Assembly: GCF_003024155.1 (NCBI RefSeq)
Contig: NZ_CP028136.1
Coordinates: 2,790,001-2,854,000, forward strand
Direction: 5' to 3'
DNA from: Christiangramia fulva
GTDB lineage: Bacteria; Bacteroidota; Bacteroidia; Flavobacteriales; Flavobacteriaceae
DNA: 64,000 bases
The first letter of the stretch is position 1. Each line of letters opens with the position of its first letter. The notes below the pieces were generated by a model. That model did not search any database. It had not been told where the DNA came from and saw only the letters and a program-made list of their open reading frames with translations. The position numbers and the translations under genes are program-made. Shown here one piece after another: positions 24,825 through 35,200 of the stretch.

Positions 24825-24959
24825 TGCTGAGATTTTGGAACAGGATTTAAAAACTAAATTTTTTCAGTTTATGGAAAGTAATAAATGCCACACATATGAA
24901 GAAAATTTTAGGTTTTCTCCTGTAACAAGAATAATAGAAATGGAAATTTTTTCCTTTTT

Positions 24960-25283
24960 CTAAATCTTAACTTCACTTAACTGGACGATCGGTTCAATAT
25001 TGGTGAAATTGGGAAGATCGGCAGATATTTTTTCAATATTGGCTATAAAAGATTTTTCATAAGAATCCATAGAGTCAAAATACAGATTTCCCATGGCTGC
25101 ATATGGTGCCGGACTATCGGGCTCCATTCCTCCAATTCCCTTTTCGATACTTGCCGCTTTAATGGCGTTTCCAAGTAACTCTCCCACCAGGGGAACATGC
25201 TTAATGCAATAATAATCGATGTCGAAATGCTTTCCTTCCCCATTGGGATAGAGAACGCTTAATTTGATCATTCCTTTTTTCAT
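24960..25283 (-). CDS. EthD-family protein
   Basis: About 107 residues from the ATG at 25283 (another at 25271 starts MIKLSVLYP; a longer frame to 25307 adds eight poorly conserved residues). The pattern VLYPNGEGKHFDIDYYCIKHVPLV is the EthD signature of ferredoxin-like dimeric proteins. Biochemical role is uncertain. It seems to be a single-gene unit. Confidence 0.8.
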   Translation of the reverse strand: MKKGMIKLSVLYPNGEGKHFDIDYYCIKHVPLVGELLGNAIKAASIEKGIGGMEPDSPAPYAAMGNLYFDSMDSYEKSFIANIEKISADLPNFTNIEPIVQLSEVKI

Positions 25284-25440
25284 TTTTTTAAGGTATTGGT
25301 TGATCAAATGAATTTAGAAAATGTACAGATTTGTTTTCAGATTTTTCGATAAAGGGAATAAATTTAGAGTTATTGAACCTGAAAAAAAATAAGTCAGAAA
25401 GGTGTTTCTCACTTTAAGTCATAGAAAATGAGTTGTTTAA

Positions 25441-26010
25441 TTATCTTGCAGATATAGGTTTAATGATCTTACACGGATTCCCAGCCGCGAAAACATCAGA
25501 AGGAATATTTTTAGTTACTACACTTCCTGCACCAATCACGCTGCGATCGCCAATACATACGCCCGGACAAATAATTGCACCTCCGCCAACCCACACGTCT
25601 TCCCCAATTACAATCGGTTTTGCAGATTCCAGCATACTCGCTCTTTCCTTATGATCCATCGGGTGCGTTGCAGTATAAATTTGAACATTTGGTCCGAAGA
25701 GACTGCGAGAACCAATTTTTACCTTTGCAACATCAAGTACCACGCAATTAAAATTGAAGAAAACCTTTTCCCCAATTTCAAGGTTACTTCCGTAATCACA
25801 ATAAAAGGGAGGCTCGAGCCAGAGGTTTTTGCCTGAATGGGGCACAAGTTTTTTCAGGATTTCTTTTCGTTTTTTTATTTCTTCCGGGCCGGAATCATTT
25901 AATTCTTTTAGCAATTTTCTGCATTCCAGTCTTTCTTTTGAAAGTTCCTTATCAAGAGCATTATATAGCTCACCGGCAAGCATTTTTTCTTTTTCGGTCT
26001 TCAAAATCAA
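25441..26010 (-). CDS. Maltose/galactoside O-acetyltransferase family (hexapeptide repeat)
   Basis: 189 residues. The N-terminal part (KMLAGELYNALDKELSKERL) is the Maa domain, and the rest is a left-handed beta-helix with hexapeptide repeats and the catalytic region YTATHPMD (His). VWVGGGAIICPGVCIGDRS and VIGAGSVVTKNIP complete it. It transfers acetyl from acetyl-CoA to a sugar. It lies 34 bases downstream of the DUF819 gene on the same strand. Confidence 0.92.
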   Translation of the reverse strand: MILKTEKEKMLAGELYNALDKELSKERLECRKLLKELNDSGPEEIKKRKEILKKLVPHSGKNLWLEPPFYCDYGSNLEIGEKVFFNFNCVVLDVAKVKIGSRSLFGPNVQIYTATHPMDHKERASMLESAKPIVIGEDVWVGGGAIICPGVCIGDRSVIGAGSVVTKNIPSDVFAAGNPCKIIKPISAR

Positions 26011-26044
26011 AGGGTTTAGAGATTAAAATTAAATAATTCTTTGT

Positions 26045-27190
26045 TTAGCTCAGCATCCCGGCCACCAGGAAACCAACATAAGTACCTAATCCTGTTCCCA
26101 GGGAACCCACCAGGATGGCTGGCAGCAATAGATCGCTCCTGTTAAAAGTCTTAGAGAGAGCTAAAGCTGTGCTGGCGCCTCCTATATTGGCCTGGGAGGC
26201 AATGGCGACTACTACCCAGTCAAATTTAAATATCAGCGCGATGAGGAATAAAAAAGCTCCGTGTACCAGGACAATGGTCGAAGTGAAAATAAGAATATCG
26301 GGTGCTTTTTCACCTACACTTTGCAGCGCTCCGATCTCACAAAACGCACCTACCACTACTAGGAAAAGATAAATGCTGAACATTCCCAGTAAATTGGCTC
26401 CTTCAAGTTTTTGAAAATATCTAAACTGAGCGAAAATAAGTGCAATGGTGGTGAGGATAAGAATAGAGGGTATTCCTAAACCCAGGCTTTCACTCCAGCC
26501 GGCCAGAGTATCTGAAACGATCAACGTAAAAATTGCCAGGGCAAGCAAAAAGGAAAGCTGAAGGGGATCTGTCTTTTTCTGTTTTTTACTTACGACTGCC
26601 TTTTTTGTGGTCGGTATACTTTCAGGATGAGGTTTTATCTTTTTCATGATCACCGGAAGACTTAAGGTCACCAGCATCCAAATGGCAGTGACAATATTAT
26701 CGGCAACCACAAGACCGGTATATTCAGCTCCTTCCCTCAACATTCCATAATGAATGGCCAGCGCGTTGAAATTAGCACTGCCTCCAACATAAGTTCCGGT
26801 CATCATACCGGCAACGGCCTGATAATTCACTCCAAAAACTGTTTTGTAGTCTATTAATTGAAGCGCCACTAAAACACCGATCATGGTTCCCAGGGCACCT
26901 ATAAAAAAGGCGAGGAGCATAGGCATTCCTGCTTCCTTTATTTTTCTGAGATTTACACCCAGTAATAGGAAGAAAATACTGGCAGGGGCGACATAAGTGA
27001 AAATAATGGCATAGAGTTCACCGGCATTTGAAGCCGTGGGGATAATTCCGAAATTGGCAAATAAGGCACCCAGGATTATTACCAGTAAAGAACTGCTTAA
27101 ATGTTTTAAAAAAGTATACCTGCAAAGAAACTCACTTAGTGCAATGAGCGCACAGAGGACTCCAAGAACATAAAGAGGATTTTCGGCCAT
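26045..27190 (-). CDS. DUF819 family integral membrane protein
   Basis: 381 residues with about ten membrane segments, the usual size. The characteristic segments YAIIFTYVAPASIFFLLLGV, MTGTYVGGSANFNALA and IASQANIGGASTALALSK are present; the repeated GGSAN/GGAST motifs resemble a substrate path of transporters. Function is unknown, with transport likely. Confidence 0.88.
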   Translation of the reverse strand: MAENPLYVLGVLCALIALSEFLCRYTFLKHLSSSLLVIILGALFANFGIIPTASNAGELYAIIFTYVAPASIFFLLLGVNLRKIKEAGMPMLLAFFIGALGTMIGVLVALQLIDYKTVFGVNYQAVAGMMTGTYVGGSANFNALAIHYGMLREGAEYTGLVVADNIVTAIWMLVTLSLPVIMKKIKPHPESIPTTKKAVVSKKQKKTDPLQLSFLLALAIFTLIVSDTLAGWSESLGLGIPSILILTTIALIFAQFRYFQKLEGANLLGMFSIYLFLVVVGAFCEIGALQSVGEKAPDILIFTSTIVLVHGAFLFLIALIFKFDWVVVAIASQANIGGASTALALSKTFNRSDLLLPAILVGSLGTGLGTYVGFLVAGMLS

Positions 27191-27566
27191 CGGGAATTAT
27201 AACCTCTAAAATATCAAAAAATTACTATAAATAAGGATTTTGATAATTACTGTGGAGCTTTCGGGTAAAAAGTTCCTTTATAAATCGGATTTTAAAGTGG
27301 CTTATCCTTCGTTTGGACAGATCACAATGTATTTCCCATGATCAGCAAGCGTATTATCCGGAGAAGAAAGAGTATAAGTACCTTCTTCAATAACTTTTTT
27401 CCAGCAGCCCTCTACTAATAATAGCCGTTTTTAGTGTTTTATATTTTTACCATCGCACTTCCCCTTTAAAAATAATAAATTCATCTGTTTGCCATTTTCA
27501 TGGAAACTTATGAAATGTTTAAGCTGAAACTCGGTATCTTTTGATACAAAGAAGGGATTTTATTTG
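27191..27566. other. Intergenic region with a gene remnant
   Basis: The gap of 376 bases between the DUF819 and decarboxylase genes holds a stop-free minus frame at 27302-27430 that looks coding, listed separately. Nothing else is evident. Confidence 0.4.
27302..27430 (-). pseudogene. Gene remnant, unknown exported-type protein tail
   Basis: A 42-codon minus frame ending in TAA (27302-27304), with a stop just upstream (27431-27433) and no start codon. It reads EGCWKKVIEEGTYTLSSPDN and then ADHGKYIVICPNEG. The composition looks like real protein, with Trp, two Cys and Gly turns. It is probably the tail of a decayed gene; the family is not recognised. Confidence 0.35.
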
Positions 27567-29006
27567 CTATGCTTCCAACTCCGCGGTTTTATGCTTTAAA
27601 ATTTCCAAAAGAAGCTGAATTTGTTTCAAATGCGTCCTGTACACAAGAATTGCTACCCGAATCCAGAAAATACCGTTGATAGTAGTGGAAGAAAGAAAAA
27701 TACGTCCGTCTTTTCGTACTTCTTCAAGCAGATTTTCATTGAAAGTATTGGCATTTCCATTTTCCGGCACATAGCGAAACATAGCGATAGAAAGTTCCGG
27801 TTCAGGTCCGGTTTCAAATCTTTTCATATTTCCAATTTCCTGATAAAAGTATTTTGACAGGTATATTTTTTCCTCCAGTGCTGCCCTGAAAGGTTTTAAT
27901 CCAAAAAGTTTTAATGGCAACCATAGCCGCAAGCCCCTAAAATGTTTTGTGAGTTCAGGCGAAATATCTGCCGGAGAAGTTTCTTCATTAAGCGAATGTG
28001 TATCCTGCATATAATCGGCCAGATAATGATGGACTTTCAGCACCGCCTTTTTGTCTTTTATAAGAATGGCCCCGGTTCCGAATGGAAGAAACAAAGATTT
28101 ATGAGGGTCCAGGGTAATGGAATTGGCCATTTCTACCCCGCGAAATTTTTCTTCCAGCCCGGGGACGAGTTTGAAAAATCCGCCATAGGCGGCATCAATA
28201 TGAAACCAAAGTTTTTCTGTTTGCGCTATTTCACCAATTTCTCTCAGGGGATCGATGGCGCCCGTATTGGTAGTTCCAAGTGAAGCATTTATAAAAAATG
28301 GGATCAGGCCATTTTTCATGTCTTCATGAATGGCATTTTTAAGTTCTTCCGGAGAAATTCTCAGATTTTGATCCAGCGGAATATATCTTAATTGAGCTTC
28401 CGAAAGTCCGGCGATTCGAATTGCTTTCTGTAGGGAATGATGTGCCTGTTCTGAAAGGTAAATTACTGCTTTTTCATAATTCCTGGCTTTTAATCCGGCT
28501 GCTTCGCGGGCAGTAACCACGGCCATAAGGTTAGAAATGGAACCTCCGGAAGTTAAATTAACAGCAGAATCTTCAGGAAATCCCACCAGCCTGCACATCC
28601 ATCGCAAAAGCATGTTTTCAAGTCTGACGGCGCCAGGAGAGGCAAAAAAGACCCCCGCGTAGCGATTGGTCACCGCGGCTAAATAATCTCCAAGCGCCGA
28701 GGGATAAAGTCCGCCGCCGGGAATATATCCTAAATGTCCTCCGGAAGCCGCATTGATTCCGGTTTCTTCAATATTTTCAGTAAATGATTGGAGCAATTCC
28801 TCCAGCGAAACAGGATCTTCATCCACATCAAAATTATAAATATCCAGACCTTTTTGCTCGGAACCATAATAGGCTTTTTTCTTTTCGAGATCTTCAAGAA
28901 ATTTATCTGAAAATTCAAGTATTTTTCGGTTCCATTCATTTCTGGTTTCGGCGTCTGGAGTAAGACTAACGGCCATTTTTTCCAGGGCTATTATTTTATC
29001 TTTCAT
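27567..29006 (-). CDS. PLP-dependent decarboxylase (aromatic-amino-acid/group II type)
   Basis: 479 residues, the typical length. The PLP lysine is Lys303 in SITLDPHKSLFLPFG. GGHLGYIPGGG and LTSGGSISNLMAV are the substrate and cofactor-binding motifs of the group II (DDC/GAD) family. It removes the carboxyl of an amino acid; aromatic or branched substrates are both possible. It lies 55 bases downstream of the FAD monooxygenase on the same strand, so the two may form an operon for a small specialised pathway. Confidence 0.9.
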   Translation of the reverse strand: MKDKIIALEKMAVSLTPDAETRNEWNRKILEFSDKFLEDLEKKKAYYGSEQKGLDIYNFDVDEDPVSLEELLQSFTENIEETGINAASGGHLGYIPGGGLYPSALGDYLAAVTNRYAGVFFASPGAVRLENMLLRWMCRLVGFPEDSAVNLTSGGSISNLMAVVTAREAAGLKARNYEKAVIYLSEQAHHSLQKAIRIAGLSEAQLRYIPLDQNLRISPEELKNAIHEDMKNGLIPFFINASLGTTNTGAIDPLREIGEIAQTEKLWFHIDAAYGGFFKLVPGLEEKFRGVEMANSITLDPHKSLFLPFGTGAILIKDKKAVLKVHHYLADYMQDTHSLNEETSPADISPELTKHFRGLRLWLPLKLFGLKPFRAALEEKIYLSKYFYQEIGNMKRFETGPEPELSIAMFRYVPENGNANTFNENLLEEVRKDGRIFLSSTTINGIFWIRVAILVYRTHLKQIQLLLEILKHKTAELEA

Positions 29007-29061
29007 GGGTAGATTAAATCAGACATTTTAGCGAAAGGCTGAAGTTAGGGATTTTTATAGT

Positions 29062-30210
29062 TTAGGCAGAAAGCAGACTCATTTTTCGTAAGAATTTATG
29101 CCGGATCCAGCCGATCTTAAGAGCGAGCGCTAGCGATTTAATAACAAGGCGTGCATAACGTCCATTTTGGCGGAGAAGGAGGGAAGTCATAAAAGCGGTG
29201 TTTTTGTTTACCCCATTTTTAATGGCCTTCTTTCTTTTTTCAGCATAATCGGTTAAAGGCTTACTTTGGTTAGAATTGAGGGCCTTCAATAAAGCTTCTT
29301 TCAATCTTAAAGTGTCTATAATTCCCGCGTTCATTCCCTGGCCGCCTACTGGACTGTTTAAATGGGCTGCATCTCCGGCAAGAACGATATTGCCAAAATG
29401 AAGTTTTTCGGCCGTACGACTATGCAGGCGAAATTCACTTTCCCAGATTTTTTCGAAATTTTCGCTGCCAAATAATTTTTGAATGATTTCTTCCAGTTTT
29501 TCTCCTATTCTTGTTTCTACTGAATGCTTTTTCAGAAAAATGATCCGCCATAGGTCATCGCCTATATAAAATGCGATGAAAAGGTGATCGCCGGAAGAAA
29601 AGCGCGGGGAATGAAATTTTTTATCGGTCTTAAGCTTAATGTCTGCGAGGCCTGCCTTAAAAGGAAAGGTTTTGCCCTTGAGTTCAATTTTCAGGGATTC
29701 CCTCACAAAACTATTCCCGCCATCGCAGCCAATAAGAAACCGGCCGGAAACAGTAAATTCTTCATTGTTTTTTCGGTACGAAACCTTTACCTTTTCTTTT
29801 TGATCTTTAATAGAAAAAACCTCGGCATTAAATTGCAGTTCAACTGACTTATTATTTTCAACATTTTCCTTCAGAATCTTTTCGGTTCGGTATTGCGGGA
29901 GGATCAAAAGCTCAGGAAAACGTGTCTCTTTTTGCAATTCCTTTAGAGGAAATTGAATTATGAAATTATCATTATCGGCATCGTAAAGTTTAACCACTTC
30001 AAAATGAAGTGCCTGTTTCTTAAACTCCTTGAGAGCTCCCATTTGGTGAAGGATTTCTTGCGTGGCCGGCCAAATGGTAATTGCCTTGGAATGCTCGCTG
30101 GTAGCAGGTTTTTTCTCCAGGAGAAGAACCCTTTTTCCTTCTTTCCCAAGTTGAACCGCAAGAGAAAGGCCCACAGGTCCGGCTCCCACAATAATAACTT
30201 CCCGGTTCAT
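29062..30210 (-). CDS. FAD-dependent monooxygenase (PHBH-like)
   Basis: 382 residues. The N-terminal dinucleotide motif VGAGPVGLSLAVQLGKEGKR binds FAD and GDAAHLNSPVGGQGMNAGI is the second FAD motif of the p-hydroxybenzoate hydroxylase family. A middle GCDGGNSFVRE motif fits too. It likely hydroxylates an aromatic compound using NAD(P)H and oxygen. It precedes a PLP decarboxylase gene on the same strand, so the pair may process one aromatic metabolite. No transporter or regulator is adjacent. Confidence 0.9.
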   Translation of the reverse strand: MNREVIIVGAGPVGLSLAVQLGKEGKRVLLLEKKPATSEHSKAITIWPATQEILHQMGALKEFKKQALHFEVVKLYDADNDNFIIQFPLKELQKETRFPELLILPQYRTEKILKENVENNKSVELQFNAEVFSIKDQKEKVKVSYRKNNEEFTVSGRFLIGCDGGNSFVRESLKIELKGKTFPFKAGLADIKLKTDKKFHSPRFSSGDHLFIAFYIGDDLWRIIFLKKHSVETRIGEKLEEIIQKLFGSENFEKIWESEFRLHSRTAEKLHFGNIVLAGDAAHLNSPVGGQGMNAGIIDTLRLKEALLKALNSNQSKPLTDYAEKRKKAIKNGVNKNTAFMTSLLLRQNGRYARLVIKSLALALKIGWIRHKFLRKMSLLSA

Positions 30211-30438
30211 AACAGGAATTTACAGAAATAAACCGGAAACCGGAATTTCTAAGGCACTTTTCGGCTCCTTATTGAGAAGGTCCAAAAAATTTATCCTTTT
30301 AATTTTAAAGAACCGAAAGTCAATAATTTAGTTTATTTTTTTACCTATCAAATCTGATTCTTATCTTGTTTACCCAGTTCAACGCAACCTTTTTATTAAA
30401 ATGCATCTGATAAAAGAAGAACTTCTTAAATTTAAAAT

Positions 30439-30852
30439 ATGAAAGTAATTTCTGCATTTTTAGTAGCCCTGTTTTTTTTGAGTTGTAATAAGGAAGAAAG
30501 CAATCAGATTAGTGATCTGGATTTGAAAGTAGGGGAGCATTCAATGCTGAAAAACGGAAAATGTTTCGATATTCAGGATACGCCCTTTCAATTATGTTTG
30601 GACTCTATAGGCGATTCAAGATGTCCTGAAGCTGCCACTTGTGTATGGGCCGGCGATGCGGTCGCGTACTTGTCTTTAAAGTCTGCAGGAGAAAAGAAAA
30701 GTTTTGCTCTGCATACACATCCAAATTTTCAGCAGGATACCATGATCAATAATCTTCATTTCAAGTTGATCGATGTGAGCCCTTTTCCCAAATTGAATAC
30801 ACAAATCAATGCGAGAGATTATTCGGTAGACTTACTTATTGAAAATGAGTAG
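30439..30852 (+). CDS. Lipoprotein of unknown function
   Basis: 137 residues with a lipobox (VALFFLSC, Cys16). The mature region has a CFDIQDTPFQLCLDSIGDSRCP segment and AATCVWAGDAVAYLSL, giving four or five cysteines that may form disulfides in the periplasm. It matches a widespread but uncharacterised Bacteroidota lipoprotein type. It stands alone and converges on the membrane-protein gene 8 bases downstream. Confidence 0.75.
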   Translation: MKVISAFLVALFFLSCNKEESNQISDLDLKVGEHSMLKNGKCFDIQDTPFQLCLDSIGDSRCPEAATCVWAGDAVAYLSLKSAGEKKSFALHTHPNFQQDTMINNLHFKLIDVSPFPKLNTQINARDYSVDLLIENE

Positions 30853-30859
30853 AAATTTA

Positions 30860-31315
30860 TTAAACACCGGCGCCTGCCGTTAGAATAATATAAATAAGCG
30901 GAAGGGTGATCACCAGGGAAATGATCGCCGGTTTATGCCAGCTTTTCTTCTCGAATTTAGTTTCCTTTCCAATGTAACGATTCCAGAAGTATTCGTTGAG
31001 AATGAGTGCGCCAAGTAAATTCAGGGGCAACCCGATATTGGTTTCTATATTAAAACTTGCCGCGGTGAATACCACGCCTGCAGTAAAAATAACACCAAAA
31101 ATAAGCACCTCGTACCAGCCTTTTTTATTGCCAGTTTGTTTGAGATTACTCATAAGCAGGATAGTACCAAAAAGGGTGGAAAATATGATGGAAAAAGCAT
31201 AGATAACTCTTTTGGAATAAAGCTTTGGAAGATCTTCAGCTACTATTTTTTCTGAATTTTGAAGTTCTTCAACTGATTCTTCCCCGGATTGCTTGCCGAT
31301 TTCCTCTTCAGACAT
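30860..31315 (-). CDS. Conserved integral membrane protein
   Basis: 151 residues with an acidic N-terminal tail (about 1-30, rich in Glu) and four membrane segments (roughly 35-55, 69-87, 90-110 and 128-148). The second half, with LILNEYFWNRYIGKETKFEKK, is typical of uncharacterised Bacteroidota membrane proteins. No function can be assigned. Confidence 0.72.
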   Translation of the reverse strand: MSEEEIGKQSGEESVEELQNSEKIVAEDLPKLYSKRVIYAFSIIFSTLFGTILLMSNLKQTGNKKGWYEVLIFGVIFTAGVVFTAASFNIETNIGLPLNLLGALILNEYFWNRYIGKETKFEKKSWHKPAIISLVITLPLIYIILTAGAGV

Positions 31316-31419
31316 TTTTTGAATTTATGCGATTAATTTTCCTGGATCAGGATTTTTTTAGCGGGCACAAAGATAACGATTTTTTTACAGGAAGATTTCA
31401 ATTAATAACCGATAAAATA

Positions 31420-31518
31420 AAGAAAAAGAGGCTTTATAAAAAGATATATTCTGATTACAAAGAAAGATTTCTCGACTTCGTTCAAAATGATAAATGACAC
31501 TTTTTATATAGCCTCTTT
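31420..31518 (-). terminator. Terminator of tRNA-Leu
   Basis: Long arms 31425-31443 and 31500-31518 (AAGAGGCTTTATAAAAAG against its near-complement) flank about 56 bases. On the minus strand a T-rich run follows. It starts two bases after the tRNA 3' end. Confidence 0.6.
31465..31499. repeat. Copy of a dispersed Bacteroidota intergenic repeat
   Basis: The stretch contains TTTCTCGACTTCG followed by TTCAAAATGA, close to the TTCTCGACTNCGCTCGAAATGACA element that I recall as common between genes in Bacteroidota genomes and often found near RNA genes. It sits inside the loop of the tRNA terminator. The identification is from memory. Confidence 0.45.
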
Positions 31519-31519
31519 G

Positions 31520-31600
31520 TGCACACGAGAGGATTCGAACCTCCACACCTTACGGCACTGCCACCTGAAGACAGCGTGTCTACCGTTCCACCACGTGTGC
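31520..31600 (-). tRNA. tRNA-Leu (CAG anticodon)
   Basis: The acceptor arms GCACACG / CGTGTGC, a T-arm with GGTTCGAATCC, a long variable arm and an anticodon stem CTGTC / GGCAG around loop TTCAGGT give a class II leucine tRNA with anticodon CAG. The CCA tail is not encoded. A promoter-like TAGTTTTG and a terminator flank it. Confidence 0.93.
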
Positions 31601-31610
31601 ATTGATGGAA

Positions 31611-31618
31611 CAAAACTA
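31611..31618 (-). promoter_or_regulatory. -7 promoter element of tRNA-Leu
   Basis: On the minus strand it reads TAGTTTTG, an exact TAnnTTTG, and would start transcription about 4-6 bases before the mature 5' end. A -33 TTG is not clear. Confidence 0.45.
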
Positions 31619-31694
31619 TGAAATACTTTTTAAAGTAAAATGAAAAATATTGGCGTAATACAGCTTTTTACTGATAAATTTTATCTGTAATAAC

Positions 31695-31880
31695 CTAGCT
31701 GCTAATTCCGAATTTTTTCAGAATATCTTCCATCAGGCACCATCTTGTAATTGATGACTGCAGAAGGTTCACGCCTACAAATGCTGTAAACCATAGCCAG
31801 TTTATGTTTACATAAATGGCCAAAATTAAGCTGATAATGATAAAAGTGCCTGCAACGCCTCTTACGATCCTGTTTCTCAT
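31695..31880 (-). CDS. DUF2892 (YgaP-like) membrane protein
   Basis: 61 residues, the usual size of the DUF2892 module. Two membrane segments (about 8-25 and 29-43) and the conserved C-terminal CxxxxxLKxxG tail (CLMEDILKKFGI) are present. In E. coli YgaP this domain is attached to a rhodanese; here it is alone. It is last in the RND efflux operon, 67 bases after the PII-like gene. Confidence 0.88.
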   Translation of the reverse strand: MRNRIVRGVAGTFIIISLILAIYVNINWLWFTAFVGVNLLQSSITRWCLMEDILKKFGISS

Positions 31881-31947
31881 AATTTTAAGCTTTTGATGTT
31901 ATTAATTTTAAAACCACGGCCCGAACTATTCCAGGCCATGTTTTTTC

Positions 31948-32253
31948 TTAAATATGTTCTTCCACGTTAAGAACAATAGCCCTTACGGGATTATCGGTTT
32001 TTAGTCCCGAATTGAATTTTCTGAGAAGTTCAAATAACTTCTTCACCTTTTCTTCTTCAGTAAAAGAAAAGAACATAGAAGATTCATTGCCACCCTGCTC
32101 CCCCGGGAACCAGCTTTGTGTAGTTACCAGGGAATTTGTTGTTTTATAGCCGTCAATTTCAGAGCTGCTAAAGGCTTCGATATTGGCTTCGCGGAAGATC
32201 TTCAGCACCTGTTTCTGAAATTCGTGCAGCGCCGTTACAATAATTAATTTCAT
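31948..32253 (-). CDS. PII-like signalling-fold protein in the efflux operon
   Basis: 101 residues with alternating strands and helices: MKLIIVTALHEFQKQVLKIF, IEAFSSSEIDGYKTTNS and NPVRAIVLNVEEHI. The pattern fits the PII/CutA-like ferredoxin fold found beside efflux pumps in Bacteroidota. The T-loop-like part is short. It lies 31 bases after the RND gene, so a regulatory or metal-sensing role for the pump is inferred. Confidence 0.65.
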   Translation of the reverse strand: MKLIIVTALHEFQKQVLKIFREANIEAFSSSEIDGYKTTNSLVTTQSWFPGEQGGNESSMFFSFTEEEKVKKLFELLRKFNSGLKTDNPVRAIVLNVEEHI

Positions 32254-32284
32254 ATTTCAATATTTAATGACATAAACTGCCGGT

Positions 32285-35200
32285 TTATTTATCCAGTTTT
32301 TCCCTGTCGGTATAATTTTTCTTTTCAATCATATAATACACCAGTGGCACCACAAGCAGGGTGAGCACTGTGGAAGCAATTGTTCCGCCCATCAGCGAAA
32401 TTGCGAGTCCCTGGAAGATCGGGTCGAAAAGAATAACAAAGGCACCTATTACTACTGTTCCCGCGGTAAGCAGAATGGGCGTGGTTCTAACAGCACCTGC
32501 TTCAATAACTGCCTGTTTCAGGGAAGTTCCCTCTTCCAGCCGCAAGTTTATGAAGTCGATAAGCAATACCGAGTTTCTCACCATGATTCCAGCCAGGGCG
32601 ATCATTCCAATAAATGAAGTAGCTGTAAAATAAGCTCCGAGTAACCAGTGCCCCAGGACGATTCCCACCAGTGATAAGGGAATGGCTACCATCATTACGA
32701 TAGGCGCTTTAAAGTTCTGGAACCAGCCTACGATAAGGATATAAATGATGATGATAACTCCCAGGAACGCGATTCCAAGATCTCGGAAAACCTCCAGGGT
32801 TATTTGCCATTCACCATCCCATTTTACGGTATAATCATCTTCATATTTTGGCTGATTTATATATAATTCCTGCATGTCATAACCTTTTGGAAGATCGATT
32901 TTTTTCAGTTTTTCTTCCATTCCGAGAATAGCGTAAACGGGGCTCTCCAGTTTTCCGGCCATATCGGCAAGTACATACACCACCCGTTTTTGATTCTTCC
33001 TGTAAATAGATTTATCCTGCGTTTTCTCTTTGACCGATACAAGGTCACTTACTGCCACCATTTGGCCATTTTGAGATTTGATCTGGATATTTGAAATATC
33101 TGATGGCGTTGATTTTTCCTTCTCATCAAGGCTCAGAACGATTCCCACGGGCTGGGTGGCATTTTCATCATACAGTTGCGTAATCGCGCGGTCTCCAAGA
33201 GCAGTTTTCATGGTATAAACTATTTGCTGAGGAGCAATACCATAGCGCATGGCTTTCTCTTTATCGATCTCATATTCAAATTTCTTCTGATCGGCTTCCA
33301 CCATCCAGTCCACATCCACAACATTCTCGGTATTATTAAGAATTTGCTTCACGTCCCCCGCAACTTCTATCTGTTTATTATAATCCGGACCATAGACTTC
33401 AGCCACTATGGTGGAAAGTACCGGTGGTCCTGGCGGAACTTCAACAAGTTTCACATTCGCTCCATATTTGGCGGCGATCTTATGAATTTCGGGCCTCAGT
33501 TCCTTGACCATATCATGGCTCTGGTCGCTGCGGTCTTCCTTACTTGTAAAGTTCACCTGTATATCGGCTACATTGCTGCCATTGCGCAGGTCATAGTGAC
33601 GAACGAGTCCGTTGAAAGTAATGGGGGAAGCTGTTCCCACATAACTTTGATAATTCACAATTTCAGGCCTGCTTTTCAAATACTGGCCAATCTCTTTTGT
33701 TACCACTGCTGTGCGTTCCAGAGTAGTGCCTTCAGGCATATCAACAACCACCTGGAATTCATTTTTATTATCGAAAGGCAGCATCTTTACTACCACACTT
33801 TCAGTAAAAAACATAGCTATCGAACCAATGAGCAACAGGAAGGTAATTCCCAGGAAGATCCAGCGTTTTTTAGGATTTTCAATCAGGGGTCTTTCAAAAC
33901 GGTTGTAGAGGCGATAGATAAAGCTTTCTTCCAGTTTCGGTTCTTTTTTCTCTATCACTTTTCCATCTCGGCGTTTTTCCTTTTCTCTTAGGAAAATAAA
34001 TCCGAGATAAGGTGTAATAGTAAGTGCCACAAAAAGGGAAAGTATCATCGCTATCGAGGCACCAATAGGCATTGGGCTCATATAGGGCCCCATAAGTCCG
34101 CTAACAAAAGCCATTGGCAAAACCGAAGCAATAACGGTAAAGGTTGCCAAAATAGTAGGATTGCCCACCTCATTGATCGCGTACAGGGCTGCCTGTTTAA
34201 AAGGAAGACGCTTCATGCGGAAATGCCGGTGCATGTTTTCAGCAATGATAATAGAATCATCAACCACGATACCGGTTACGAACACAAGAGCGAAAAGGGT
34301 TATCCTGTTGAGCGTATAATCCAGCATATAATAGGCGAGGAGCGTAAGCGCAAAAGTAATAGGTACCGATAGGAAAACCACCAGACCGCCGCGCCATCCC
34401 ATGGCCAGCATAACTACAAGGGTAACCGCTATGATCGCTCCGATGAGGTGCATCAATAATTCTGATACCTTATGCGATGCGGTCTCACCATAGTTTCGGG
34501 TAACTTCCACATGCACGTCATCGGGGATCAGATTTTTCTTAAGGTGATCGACTTTTTCAAGGATCACGTCGGAAACATTCATGGCATCGGCGCCCTTTCT
34601 TTTAGCAACCGAAATGGTCACCGCAGGATATTCTGAAGAAAATTTTGATGATTTTTCTGATGCCGCTCCGTATCCAAAACTTACATATTCCTTTGGAATC
34701 TCCGGCCCATCAAAAACAGTAGCCACCTGTTTCAGGTAAACCGGTTGCTGATCCTGAACCCCTATTATGAGATTCTTCACATCTTCAGCCGATTCGAGAA
34801 AGGTTCCGGTACTCACCAGGAATTCCTGATCGTTGCGGTTGAAACTTCCCGAAGACATCTGCTGGTTGTTAGCCTTTATTTTTTCAGCTATACCCAGAAA
34901 ATCCACATTTCGGGCTGCCATTTTTTCCTTATCCAGCACGACCCGGACCTGGCGGCTTCTACCTCCAATTTTGTGAGTTACAGCGACATCGGGAACTTTT
35001 TCTATTTCCTGATTCAGCTCATTGGCAATCTGCCTTAACTGGTAACCGTCATAATTTTTACTCCAAAGTGTAATTCCCAGTACCGGAACATCATCAATAG
35101 CGCGGGTTTTAACTAGAGGCTGAGTCATTCCCGGTGGCATTTTGTCCATATTTTTCATCAGCTCGTTATAAAGCTTTACATACGAACGTTCAATATCCTG

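Noticed and set aside
31320..31497. A plus-strand frame overlapping the region before tRNA-Leu
   Set aside because: It is read through the tRNA terminator and a dispersed repeat; not credible as a protein gene.
33176..33991. A 271-codon plus-strand frame inside the RND pump gene
   Set aside because: It is antisense to a strongly conserved transporter gene and its product has no sensible domain; a shadow of the real frame.
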